Shown here piece by piece: positions 54,963-64,000 of a stretch of 64,000 nt of DNA. The DNA is taken from positions 107,041 through 171,040 of the forward strand of contig CAICTM010000030.1 in assembly GCA_903772945.1 (NCBI GenBank), written 5' to 3'. The stretch's first letter is position 1, and each line of letters starts with the position of its first letter. This DNA is from Seminavis robusta. Taxonomy: Eukaryota > Bacillariophyta > Bacillariophyceae > Naviculales > Naviculaceae. The notes under the pieces were generated by a model, which was not told where the DNA came from, did not search any database, and was given only the letters and a program-made list of their open reading frames with translations. The position numbers and the translations under genes were made by a program.

Positions 54963-57900
54963 CTAAGCCTTGTTCTTGTGGCGACCACTCTTGCGCCAGG
55001 AGGAACTCGGCTTTCGTTTCGAACTTGACTTCCTTCGTCGAGACTTTTGCGTAGGTGGGGAGAACGAGCTACTGTCGTTTTCCTCGTCCTCCTCTCGCGG
55101 GGCTGGCATCAGGCTCAGACGGATTTTGGGAAGCGGTTTCACTTCAATGAGCACTGGTTCTTGCGGTGCCAGAAGCTCGTCTTCCAGCTCAGGGACGGGA
55201 ACAAATTCGTTGGCATGGGGCGCTGGTTTGGATTTGGCTGCAAGCCGTTTGGATTGGTCGGGCTCTGGTATCTCCCTTTGAAGACTAGGAGTTGATGGAC
55301 GCTCTGTGTTGATAAGTTCTGGACTCGTCCGTCCGGTCTTCAGCATATCCTCAAAGGAGACCAATCCAGAATTTTTGCTGTTGGATTTTCGCGATTGCTT
55401 GGAAGTAGGAGTGTCGGACTTCTTCTCTTCCGAGCCAGAAGAAGAGTTGTTGGAAAAGTGACGGCCTTTCTCTGCCCCGTCCATGGTTGGTTTCCCATCG
55501 TTCCCCATAGTGTCAATGACACTCAAGAACCCTGCCATTAGACCCCCAGCTTCCTCGCCGTACCTTGAAGCAATCTCGTTGAATACGAGAAGAAATGCCC
55601 TGTGAACTGCCGCTTGATTTGACATATCCTTGCCCACTGGTCGAATCTCTGCAAAGACTGTCGCTTCACATGCATTGTCCTTGATCGCACGCAACAGAAT
55701 CCTAATCTTGATGGAGAATCCTCGTCGTGGCATCCGCTCTGAAACGGTGATAGCCAACTTTTCAGAGTCATCTGCATCGACAATCTGTGTTTCTGACAAG
55801 CGTACCCAAGAACCGTTTCGCATTCGATCAAAGGCTGACGTCCGATGGGCGCCACACATGCTGCCAGTTGCAATCAAAGAGTGCTCCGAAGCATGCCGCT
55901 CAAGTTCACGAGGTGTAGCTGGTGGAAAAGTCCACAGGGTGTGGTCAAAATTCATATCGCCACGATCCTTTTCCCATCTCGCAATTACCGGAGAAGTAGA
56001 GTCCAAAAGAAGAACTCGACACAACGGAAGAGGCAGTGGCAAACGCACTTTCTTGGCGACATCTCGCACCAAGAGTTGCCCATGAACATACTGCGGAACT
56101 CCAGATTCATTCGTGCCACTTTTCTGGCTACCCTTCATTGCCGCCGCTTGACCACGCATGTAGCTTCGTCCCGGCACCCGTCCCCAGCTTTTTCGTCCTT
56201 CCGGGAGGTATTTCGAAGGATTCTGGGACCCTTCTTCACCGCCGCTATCGTCAAACTCTTCGACCTCGGACGAAGCATAGCCAGACATTTGCCTACTGCC
56301 TTTTCTCCGTCGTCCCCCGGAGGTGGTTGACGACGACGGAGTATCGCGGAAGCCCCTAGCCGCAGTTGGAGACATGGCGCCGTCCAGCACTCGTCCACCC
56401 AAGGCAGAGATCGGCAGTCCACCTCGAACACCAAGACGCGCAGTTTCTCGTTCCAAGAGAAGCTTCAAGCCACACATCAGGAGTTCCGCCTCGCGAAAGT
56501 TGTTGGCTAGGAAAAGCAGAGATGTACCAGAGACATCTTGCAGAGATATAACGCGCAAGTGTTCCGTCTGATCGTCTGGGTTGAATTTGATGGGTACTAA
56601 GGGATCATGGGAGAGAAGCGTCAGATCAGTCAGCGCCACTGAATGCTTCTGAGAAAGTTGCACATTGCCGGTTCGGATTTGTCCAATGGTGGATGCGCCA
56701 TCCTTATCTGTATAGAGTGCCGAGTCCAGTGTTACTTCTTCCGATTCAACAGTCACTAGATCGCCTTCCGTCATGGAATGCCTGTTCGAGTCGTTTTGTC
56801 TTGCTCTCATGGTGCTACTTTTGTTGGACACGCAACTTTCGCCGTCACTCAGCTTGGACACAAAGCCAAGCCTCAATGATCCAACTTCTGGCAACATTAA
56901 CCACATCGTGCGTCTTTCCCGACACGTCCTACCGGTGCGAGACTCCGTGTTGGGGAGGAGACGTTGAACAGATACACCACCATACATAAACTTTTTGAAC
57001 TGAGTCTCGAATGTCTCGCATGCTTCGGCATTCTTTTTACTCAGAGTTGACAAGAAGTTGAACGGGTCCTGTTTGATTGGTGCCCCATCACCAAGAGTTG
57101 ACCGATCGTAGAACCATGCGTTGGGTGAGTCTTTGCGAAGCACCTCAGGTGGACGCGGCAGACATGACATTTCATGGGTGAATTCGACGCTATGCAGTGC
57201 TGCATACAAGTCTTCTGCTTCCGGTGGTGTGGGGACTTTGCCGCTCAAGACGTCGTACGCGGAAACGTCGCGTCCGCAGGTGAACTTATATGTCCGGCTG
57301 TTGATATCGTTGCGAGCAAATATCCGAGATCCTTCCAGAGACACTCCAATGTAGAGTCCTTGACTCTTGGCGTAGGCCACAATCGGAGCAATTCCGACAT
57401 TGGATTTTTTCTCATGTTCATTGCTGTCATTGTCGTTGTATTCGTCATCTTTGATAACTTCACCGCCGCCGCAGCCACCACCGGCACTCGCTGCTCCATA
57501 AGCCTCTCGTCCCATCCCAGCCACTGCTGCCCCGATGTTTCCACCTATAGTAAAGGAACCACCACTTCGAAAATGATCTAGAGAGTCCTGAGTCTGAAGG
57601 ATAAAGATGTACTCGGCAACTTCCAAGCCAAATTGCAATCCCAATCCCAACCCCCAAGTGCCAATTGCAGAAGGAGCAGACCAAGTGCCATCCGAAAGTC
57701 TTGAAATGACAATACCAGATCCACCATGAACCGAGACTCCCAAGACGACTTTCGAAGCTCTAACGAATGCCAGTCCCACCGCCTTTTGAATCATTCCTCG
57801 AATAGTGGCAGCCTCCACATCATCCGTTCGGTCTACTTGCATGGCTTCCGCGGCCATTTTGGACCGTAGGTCGGCCAATTTGGTAGCCCGTTCGCGTTCG

Positions 57901-58811
57901 AACGAGTCCAAAGGTATAGAATGTTCTCCTTCCTCTCGAATAGGACCGTTCGCCTGCAATGCTTTCATTTTGGGTGGTAGCATACTTCCACTGCCCAACA
58001 ACCAATCCGTTCCATCGTGTACTAGTTCTTCCCAAGTATCTGGTATTGGTGTTTCCATATCTGCTGTCGGTGCTAACCGTTTGACCAGTGACGATGCAAA
58101 GTCGCATTCGTCATCCAACCGGAATCCAGGCAGTAACATTCCCATGTGATGCAGAGATTTCCGTTGTCGAGTTCTTCGAAAGACAAAGATGACAGGTCTT
58201 GGCAAGTCTACTCGAAAGGGAGACGAAGGTCGATTGCTATCATTGTACACAAAGCCATCTGCGTCTGATTGCGGTACACATATATTGACCGTGGAGGGTA
58301 TCGGAGGGCCGTGATGCCACGGTGTCTTATCCTTGTGTGTGGGTGGTGATACGAATGCAGATTGTGTAGGATCAATGGCTTCGGCAAGTACTTTTCGAAG
58401 TCCATCGTATGTTATCCGTACGCCACTGGCTTCTGCTTGAAGTGCGTGTTGGGTAGCCAATTCGGTGGCATCAAGGAGACTTTCCTCACTTAGACTTTGC
58501 TGATCGTGCTCTTCTTGCACCCATTCTTCTTTAAATACGGTTGCAAATTGAATAGCATCTTGTGGCATAACCCCTGCTCTGGCTGCTTGTGAACCCGGAA
58601 TCACACTCTGTACATACGCACGGCCATTCACCTCTAGGAACGTCATACCCAGGTTCAGTTTGGCAGCCTTCGAGCTGGTTGGATTGGCGTGGGGTTTCAG
58701 CACCAGGGTTAACCGTGCTGATTTTCCCGCATCGTCACCCAGGCAGACATTGCCGTACATATCGTGGAAAGCATTGGAGGCTTCCTTGGTAAATCTGGTA
58801 AAGAAGGACAT
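54963..58811 (-). CDS. large PDZ-like / SYLF / VASt-like lipid-binding protein
   Basis: Intronless, 1282 residues from the ATG at 58811 (MSFFTRFTKEASN). Three domains are visible. A PDZ-like stretch (about 35-90: LGMTFLEVNGRAYVQSVIPGSQAARAGV). A SYLF/Ysc84-type lipid-binding domain (about 340-545: KAVGLAFVRASKVVLGVSV, GTWGLGLGLQFGLEVAEYIF, NVGIAPIVAYAKSQGLYIGVSLEGS), split by a Gly/Asp/Asn-rich insert. A C-terminal VASt/START-like domain (about 925-1097: LDSTSPVIARWEKDRGDMNFDHTLW, RGFSIKIRILLRAI). Long polar linkers and a basic C terminus (RRRKSSSKRKPSSSWRK) follow. SYLF domains bind phosphoinositides and VASt domains bind sterols in other eukaryotes, so a role in membrane contact or endosomal traffic is inferred. 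Confidence 0.75.
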   Translation of the reverse strand: MSFFTRFTKEASNAFHDMYGNVCLGDDAGKSARLTLVLKPHANPTSSKAAKLNLGMTFLEVNGRAYVQSVIPGSQAARAGVMPQDAIQFATVFKEEWVQEEHDQQSLSEESLLDATELATQHALQAEASGVRITYDGLRKVLAEAIDPTQSAFVSPPTHKDKTPWHHGPPIPSTVNICVPQSDADGFVYNDSNRPSSPFRVDLPRPVIFVFRRTRQRKSLHHMGMLLPGFRLDDECDFASSLVKRLAPTADMETPIPDTWEELVHDGTDWLLGSGSMLPPKMKALQANGPIREEGEHSIPLDSFERERATKLADLRSKMAAEAMQVDRTDDVEAATIRGMIQKAVGLAFVRASKVVLGVSVHGGSGIVISRLSDGTWSAPSAIGTWGLGLGLQFGLEVAEYIFILQTQDSLDHFRSGGSFTIGGNIGAAVAGMGREAYGAASAGGGCGGGEVIKDDEYNDNDSNEHEKKSNVGIAPIVAYAKSQGLYIGVSLEGSRIFARNDINSRTYKFTCGRDVSAYDVLSGKVPTPPEAEDLYAALHSVEFTHEMSCLPRPPEVLRKDSPNAWFYDRSTLGDGAPIKQDPFNFLSTLSKKNAEACETFETQFKKFMYGGVSVQRLLPNTESRTGRTCRERRTMWLMLPEVGSLRLGFVSKLSDGESCVSNKSSTMRARQNDSNRHSMTEGDLVTVESEEVTLDSALYTDKDGASTIGQIRTGNVQLSQKHSVALTDLTLLSHDPLVPIKFNPDDQTEHLRVISLQDVSGTSLLFLANNFREAELLMCGLKLLLERETARLGVRGGLPISALGGRVLDGAMSPTAARGFRDTPSSSTTSGGRRRKGSRQMSGYASSEVEEFDDSGGEEGSQNPSKYLPEGRKSWGRVPGRSYMRGQAAAMKGSQKSGTNESGVPQYVHGQLLVRDVAKKVRLPLPLPLCRVLLLDSTSPVIARWEKDRGDMNFDHTLWTFPPATPRELERHASEHSLIATGSMCGAHRTSAFDRMRNGSWVRLSETQIVDADDSEKLAITVSERMPRRGFSIKIRILLRAIKDNACEATVFAEIRPVGKDMSNQAAVHRAFLLVFNEIASRYGEEAGGLMAGFLSVIDTMGNDGKPTMDGAEKGRHFSNNSSSGSEEKKSDTPTSKQSRKSNSKNSGLVSFEDMLKTGRTSPELINTERPSTPSLQREIPEPDQSKRLAAKSKPAPHANEFVPVPELEDELLAPQEPVLIEVKPLPKIRLSLMPAPREEDEENDSSSFSPPTQKSRRRKSSSKRKPSSSWRKSGRHKNKA

Positions 58812-60016
58812 GGTGTTCGCTGGCGATTTTCTGGTAGGAAACGGCAAATTCAGGTTGATAACTGAAAGCAAGATGGAAGAATCTATCGGAAGACCTAATT
58901 GCAATCGAACAAGGATATTGGAGTAAAAGGTAGGTAGGTAGCTAGATAGAAGCTCCTCTCTGCCACCAACGTCGTGATGCCGATGGTTGTCTTTACTCTT
59001 CGCCACTTGCGGTGATCCTCAGCTGATCTGCCTGGTGCTTGAAGGTTCTGGTACCACTTGTTGCTTGCACCACTCAGATACCCTCTGCTCTGCCTCCAGT
59101 GCCTTGATACTCCTACTCACAAAGTCGACAGTGACATACACTATCGGCGAAGCGAGTGTCGTGCCAGTGGGCTTGCCAGCTCTTGTTGTTGCTGTGGTAG
59201 GTGAGGTAGCTGGCTACCGGAGCTGTCTAGCTTTTTTCGTCTTGTGATTTTCTCGGCACTCAGTTTCGTGGAGGCAGAAGTTGGTGATGAGAGTCGATGG
59301 CCTTTGGGAACCAAGCGTTTTTTGGGTCTCAAGTCTGTCTAAGTAACCAAGTGGAAATATTTTCTCTTAGACAGCCCACGTCTAAGTACTACAAGGTGAT
59401 TGATAACCCATAAAATGTAAATGCAAGATGGGTATTTACAAACACTGAAATTAATCTAAACATGAACTATTTGCAATGAAATTGAATTCTAAAAAGATAA
59501 ATATTGAGGTGGGGTAGAAAAATTTGATGAAAGTACGGTAAGCGAAAGAAGGCGAAGGAGTTGGACGACTCAACTCCCACGACAATCTGAAATATCCTTG
59601 TTCATTGATGTCTTGATCCCATAAGTTTACAAGTAAGTGTACCGTACCGAAAGGTATACATGTATCCATAGGCACTTCCAATAAGTGTTTGAAGGCAGCT
59701 TATTTCGGCTTTTCTTCCAGGGTTTAGCTCATCCAAGATCCAAGGCACATCCAATGGATTTGCGAGAGAGCCGAGAGAGGTACTAGTACTGGGTACATGA
59801 AGTCATCCCCATACTATTACTATGAACTAACGCACCAGCGCCGTGGCATGTTGTCTACTATTTACATACATAGCTACATCTTTCATTGCAGAAGAGACGA
59901 TCCACCAAATTGGATGCTTGATGTCATGTAGCATCCTCCATTCTTGCCCAGGAGGGTTAATGGTACCTTATGCTTGCTGGGTTCGCAGATCGCCTTCTAT
60001 GATTGTCTTCATTGCT
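58812..60016. other. intergenic region
   Basis: About 1.2 kb upstream of the SYLF gene and downstream of the acetyltransferase gene. No supported gene; GTACCGTACCG at about 59640 and GTACTAGTACTG at about 59780. Confidence 0.45.
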
Positions 60017-61061
60017 CTACAGTACTGTTTCAATCGGCTCGAATTGCTTCAGGAGTAAGCGTACTTCCGGTGGATCTCCGGGGTTGTCATAAATGGAATA
60101 CCCCAAACTATCGTACATGGCAATAGCTGCTTCATTGTCCTTCAGGACTCGAATGTACAGTTCTGTCTCTTGGAAATCTTGCCGACAAATCTCTTCGCAT
60201 CTTTGGACCTGCAAGCAAAGGAAGGAATAGACGGTATAGATAGGAGTTGGCTTACAAAACAATACCTGGCCATTCAATTGCCTTGGTAAACGATACAATC
60301 TTACGTACCAACTGCTTGGCAATTCCTTTCCGTCTCATTCTGGGATTGACCATGAGGTCACTGAGCATTGGTCTGGGGTTGCTGTCCATGGAAAAACAAA
60401 TATGAGATATGATGATGACATGTTTGTATTTCTATCTTGTTAGTTAGTTCCAGATAGAACACACTCACTGCTTGTATTCCTTATTGGGAGGCGCCGTTCT
60501 GGCATCGACATCGACAAATCCTACGATATCATCATTATTATTGTTGTCTGATGCCATAGCCACCAGCATGCGATGCTTCATCATTTGATCCGCATAGGGA
60601 AAGTTTTGCTGGAGTCGATTCAATTCCGCCAGCCGATACATGTGCATGAAAATATCATTGGGTTTGTCGGCATAAAAGGCATCCAGCACAAGGTGACTTA
60701 CAGGATGCAATTCTGTGCCGTGGCGGCAGGACGGGAAGACACAGTAAGTGAGGAACAATGAATGAATGAGAATGGATCGAGATTTTATTCTACGACCCAG
60801 CCAACTAACCCCTTCCGTGAAAATAAAAGTGAAGTAAACTATAGTTATAGACGTACCGCCATATTTGCAGTCTCTTATTTTGATCTTGATATCTGTGTCC
60901 ACTTGAAACTCCGCAGTCCCTGCTTTGGTACCCAACAAAGGTTTATTATTTCTTGTATGGGTACGCGGTTCAGAAGACCGGGAAATCAAGGCTTCGTTCT
61001 GGCAGGAGAGCAAAGCCAACAAGAACAATAGAAATCGTTTTCTACAACTACTAGTACTCAT
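60017..61061 (-). CDS. GNAT-family N-acetyltransferase with N-terminal targeting sequence
   Basis: Four exons: 61061-60857, 60712-60469, 60381-60309 and 60208-60017, GT-AG introns of 144, 87 and 100 nt, giving 237 residues. The N terminus (RKRFLLFLLALLSCQNEAL) is a signal-type peptide and could lead into a plastid presequence, but no clear ASAF-type cleavage motif follows. The GNAT core is present: DIVGFVDVDART (strand 4), LMVNPRMRRKGIAKQLV (motif A, acetyl-CoA pyrophosphate loop R-x-x-K-G-I-A), and ELYIRVLKDNEAAIAMYDSLGY (motif B). The donor GTACGTAAG of intron 3 was chosen because it rejoins motif A to the next helix in frame. Acceptor substrate unknown. GTACCGGTAC lies 32 bp upstream of the ATG. 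Confidence 0.8.
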
Positions 61062-61347
61062 GATCACCACAATAGCTGATAAAGACAGTATCGTACCGGT
61101 ACCTTTCTAGCTTTCGGCTCATCAAAGGTTGAGACGAGGTTGTTGGCGTTTGGCAATTGTTGGGTGGTTTGGTTTGGTCCTTCAGAGTTCTGACGTCATT
61201 GATGACTGGCGAGTCCTTGCACGAATTAACAGATCACGGGGCTGAAATCCAGGATTGCGTTCGGTCTGCCCTCTCTAATATATATAAGGGGGGAAGGTGG
61301 ATCTCAGTAAATATAACAGTGACACTAAATATAGTACGTTCTGGAGG

Positions 61348-61905
61348 CTAGCCACTAGTGAAAAACGAATGGATAGAGCCGTCACGTTTGCGTTTGCCAG
61401 CCCTAGCAGCCCTAGCCACATGCAATGCCCTGGCAAACCTGTCAAGATGCACAGTGGCCGCCTGTTTGATACCCAAAGCAGAGGCACTCTTGGAGAGCTT
61501 GTTGAGTGCTTCTTCAGCTTCGGCAAATAAGGCAAAGACATCGGCTGGTTCCGGATCAATCTCCACTGGTTCCGGTTCCTCGTCATCAAGCACAGCCAGT
61601 TCGGCTTCTGTTGTTTCAAGTTCGAGCTTTTGGTATGGTTTGTATGAAATTGTTTGGCAGCTCACCTGAATTGTTTTTGTCTCGTCAAAACCATCCTTCG
61701 AAAAATGCACGTAAACAACCAGGGCTTGGGCTGGCACCGACGAGACAGCCTCGGAGAGGTGCGTGCAGAGATACCGCAGAGGTACCCAGGAATGACACCT
61801 CCATTGGATCGATATCGGCATTTGACATGCTGTCTCGGTCAAATTGAAACGGTTGGAATGGATTGTACGACGTTGTTGGGCTGCTCGAAAGATTTGTTCC
61901 TTCAT
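61348..61905 (-). CDS. hypothetical protein, gene model uncertain
   Basis: A 185-codon frame whose second half looks genuine: an acidic stretch (LDDEEPEPVEIDPEPADVF), a helix (LFAEAEEALNKLSKSASALGIKQAA) and a basic end (RAGKRKRDGSIHSFF). The first part is composition-wise odd, while another frame over 61685-61909 reads better (NPFQPFQFDRDSMSNADIDPMEV). An intron that I could not place with confidence probably joins the two. No domain recognised. Confidence 0.4.
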   Translation of the reverse strand: MKEQIFRAAQQRRTIHSNRFNLTETACQMPISIQWRCHSWVPLRYLCTHLSEAVSSVPAQALVVYVHFSKDGFDETKTIQVSCQTISYKPYQKLELETTEAELAVLDDEEPEPVEIDPEPADVFALFAEAEEALNKLSKSASALGIKQAATVHLDRFARALHVARAARAGKRKRDGSIHSFFTSG

Positions 61906-61909
61906 TCAC

Positions 61910-62110
61910 AGATACCCGGGACTGGGGGGGGACCTCGAGATTTAATAATTATAACAGCGACCAATAAATACAAGATTATAATTATTACAGCGGGCAGACT
62001 GTACTGCGAGCGGCGACAGAGAGGAAGAATAAGTCAGCGGGAGCTGCGATACCTCGGTAGAAAGACAGATAGAAGAAGGATAACATGTTTGAGATTGCAC
62101 TCTTCTTTCA
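61910..62110. other. short spacer before the hairpins
   Basis: AT-rich, with no gene seen. Confidence 0.4.
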
Positions 62111-62112
62111 AG

Positions 62113-62242
62113 CTAGCCCAGGCGACAACACCCGACTTCGTCGTGTGTTGCCGCCCGGTATCATTCCCTCATTGTAACCTTCTTTTTATTTAGGCTAGCC
62201 CTGGCGACAACACCCGACTTCGTCGGGTGTTGTCGCCCGCTA
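62113..62242. repeat. two related long hairpins
   Basis: A 48-bp unit beginning CTAGCCC occurs at 62113-62160 and again at 62195-62242. The second forms a perfect 16-bp stem (62203-62218 with 62222-62237) with loop TTC; the first has the same stem with two mismatches. They lie at the boundary of the retroelement region. Confidence 0.8.
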
Positions 62243-62249
62243 ACCATAA

Positions 62250-62998
62250 TTCTACAGCTGTCACTCCCGTATGTACCTGTAACTTTGTAGCTTCTGCTGG
62301 CTTATTGTGTTGAGTGCATTAACCTTGAATAATCATAATTTATTCCTACTGCACTACGCTAAAAGCTAGTGTAAAGATCTTTCGAGTGTTTTGAGTTTGA
62401 GAGAATGAAAGTTATGAGAGAGATTAGAAAGCTATGAAAACTAATCAACGAGAGAGATCATCATCAAGGGATCGTAGATCTGGCTTCCCGCGGGAGACTA
62501 TAAAGTGTGATAGAGTAGGTTGCGGTAGTAATCCTACGTATCTCCACGATCCTAAAACGGAACGCGTGGAAGATTCATCTAGCATGGATCTAGTAGCGTG
62601 GAAGTACTCCACGCTGGCTAAATATCTAGAGCGATGTTTCATCATCAACCTAGTATGACCAGAGCGGTCATTGAGAACCCTGTCTCAAATGACTATTCAC
62701 GAGAGACTCAGTCATGAGTCGAATCAAACCCTTCTAGGATCGAGTCGCGAATAAGGCTAAGAGCCGTGTATTGCATTGCCCCCTGACAAGGTCAAGAAGG
62801 CGCGACAGCAGTCGGACAAGGAGAACATATATATTAAAGTGCGGGGCACTCTCATGAGATTTGGATGTAGACATGTGCGTCGCACGATGGCAATCCTACA
62901 AGGGGATCAGGCCTTGTATGGGTGTATATACCTTATTGTCCAAGTCTGGTAGACTGTCCGCCATTGCGGTAGCATGTTGGAGCCGTACAGTGCCATTG
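62250..62998. other. possible LTR or 3' flank of the retroelement
   Basis: Non-coding stretch adjoining the 3' end of the minus-strand integrase. A TATATATTAAAG word near 62828 could be an LTR promoter element, but the partner LTR would be outside the window, so the boundaries cannot be set. Confidence 0.3.
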
Positions 62999-63999
62999 TC
63001 ATTGACCCGGTCTATAGTGTAAGGACCTTTGTACTTTGCTGACCGTACTTACGGTGCTGATACTGTTGAAATCATCACGGTATCGTTGACATTGTATTGA
63101 TGAGGACACGCGTTGCGTTTTCCTATCGTTGTTCTGTTGGATTAGCCGTTGGCGACGTTCTTTGATGTGTTTCCATTCTTCGAACCGGACGTTGTGAATC
63201 GCGTCACGATTGAAACGAGCTGTGCGGGCGTTCCGCGCAAGGTGGTATGAATCATGGCATTCATTGCAAACCGAACCGCGTGAGGACTCCATCCCAGGAT
63301 CCATTCACGAGGTCGTCTTGGCCACTTGATGTTTTGAACAGCGATCAAGTTAGTATGGTTTGATGAGCACGCTCGACCATAGAGTTGGCTTGAGGTTTAC
63401 GCGTAGTGATGAACTTGCGACGAAGTCCATATTCATCCCGGAGAGTCTTTTCGACCTCTGCGCGAAACTCACGTCCTCTATCCATGATCATGATAACCTC
63501 AGCAGGCCATGGATACCGAGTAAGCCACGTTTGTTCTAGGACGATGGCTACTTCGTCTGCTGCCTTGGAGCAGATCTCTGCAATCTCGAACCATCGGTTA
63601 CGGGATCAATCATTGTCAAGCAATGGAGTGGCAGGAATTCTTTTTCTTAGGATCCCCGACTGTTGTAAGGACCTATCAGGTCAATACATAGTCCTTCCCA
63701 AGGGATCTCCTCAAGTCTTTGGAGGCATATCCCAGCTTACGCGTCTTGGTTTGTTCATCTGGCAGCTTTGGCAACGCTGACAAACGGCCTGCACAGTCTT
63801 GCGCAGTCTCTCCAGGTGTAGTGTTCGCTGATGGTTAGTTCTGTGCGAGTCTCGCCAGGATGCATCAGCACACATGTACCATTCAACTAGCTTCTTCTGC
63901 ATCAGTTTTAGTACACGATCTTTTCGTCCTTTACTACTAATCGTAAGACTTATCCCCTCTGGGAAAGATTGCTTCTTGTAGTCGTTTGCTTGTCCCTGA
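62999..63999 (-). pseudogene. degenerate Ty3/gypsy-like integrase
   Basis: Read right to left from the window edge: an HHCC-type zinc region (VQAVCQRCQSCQMNK), then the DDE core with CIDLIGPYN (first Asp), VIMIMDRGREF (second Asp) and QANSMVERAH (Glu), then the downstream IHTTLRGTPAQLV and EEWKHIKERRQRLI segments. The copy is broken: an in-frame TAA follows CIDLIGPYNSRGS, a base is missing near 63600, and the frame changes again after the Glu. The rest of pol and the other LTR lie beyond 64000. Confidence 0.75.
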
Positions 64000-64000
64000 T

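Noticed and set aside
1-64000. tRNA, rRNA, CRISPR or bacterial-type operon
   Set aside because: Nothing with cloverleaf bases, repeat-spacer pattern or clustered same-strand genes was found by eye; a tRNAscan or Infernal run would be needed to exclude tRNAs fully.

Overview
The window looks like nuclear DNA of a unicellular photosynthetic eukaryote, most likely a pennate diatom or a close stramenopile. This is inferred from short (50-165 nt) GT-AG introns, isolated genes on both strands without operons, serine/threonine/proline-rich spacers, a gametolysin-type protease, a GT92-like glycosyltransferase, eukaryotic housekeeping genes and Ty3/gypsy-type debris. No species can be named from sequence alone. 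Family names come from memory of motifs; no search was run.

Layout. 1-8.7 kb is AT-richer and heavily disturbed: hypothetical ORFs, a decayed reverse-transcriptase-like fragment, and an ankyrin-like gene split by a 2.5-kb insertion with a 16-bp target-site duplication. 8.7-30.2 kb carries a WW-domain protein (-), dUTPase (-), GT92-like glycosyltransferase (+), HD-domain hydrolase (-), membrane protein (+), M11/gametolysin-like protease (-), coiled-coil cyclophilin-like membrane protein (-), ankyrin protein (+), tail-anchored protein (-), and a 7-exon gene joining an Hsp90-like GHKL ATPase domain to a DUF2009-like region (+). 30.2-32.6 kb holds a broken secreted-protein gene with two tandem domains; the second has a 10-nt deletion and was then hit by a 915-bp DNA element with terminal inverted repeats and a 9-bp target duplication.

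32.8-61.9 kb is gene-rich again: glutaminyl cyclase (+), MFS symporter (-), protein kinase with a 1-nt frameshift (-), serine hydroxymethyltransferase with a GC-AG intron (-), esterase (+), hypothetical nuclear-type protein (-), mitochondrial Hsp90/TRAP1 (-), TPR protein (+), hypothetical (+), a large PDZ/SYLF/VASt-like protein (-), GNAT acetyltransferase (-) and a hypothetical protein (-). 62-64 kb contains two related hairpins and a degenerate gypsy integrase running off the right edge.

The genes do not form one pathway. The most informative signals are structural: two dissectable transposition events, a 27-nt microexon carrying a protease active site, an unusual ATPase-DUF2009 fusion, a GC-AG intron, and intergenic islands of palindromic words such as GTACCGGTAC. 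No CRISPR array, rRNA or convincing tRNA gene was seen.
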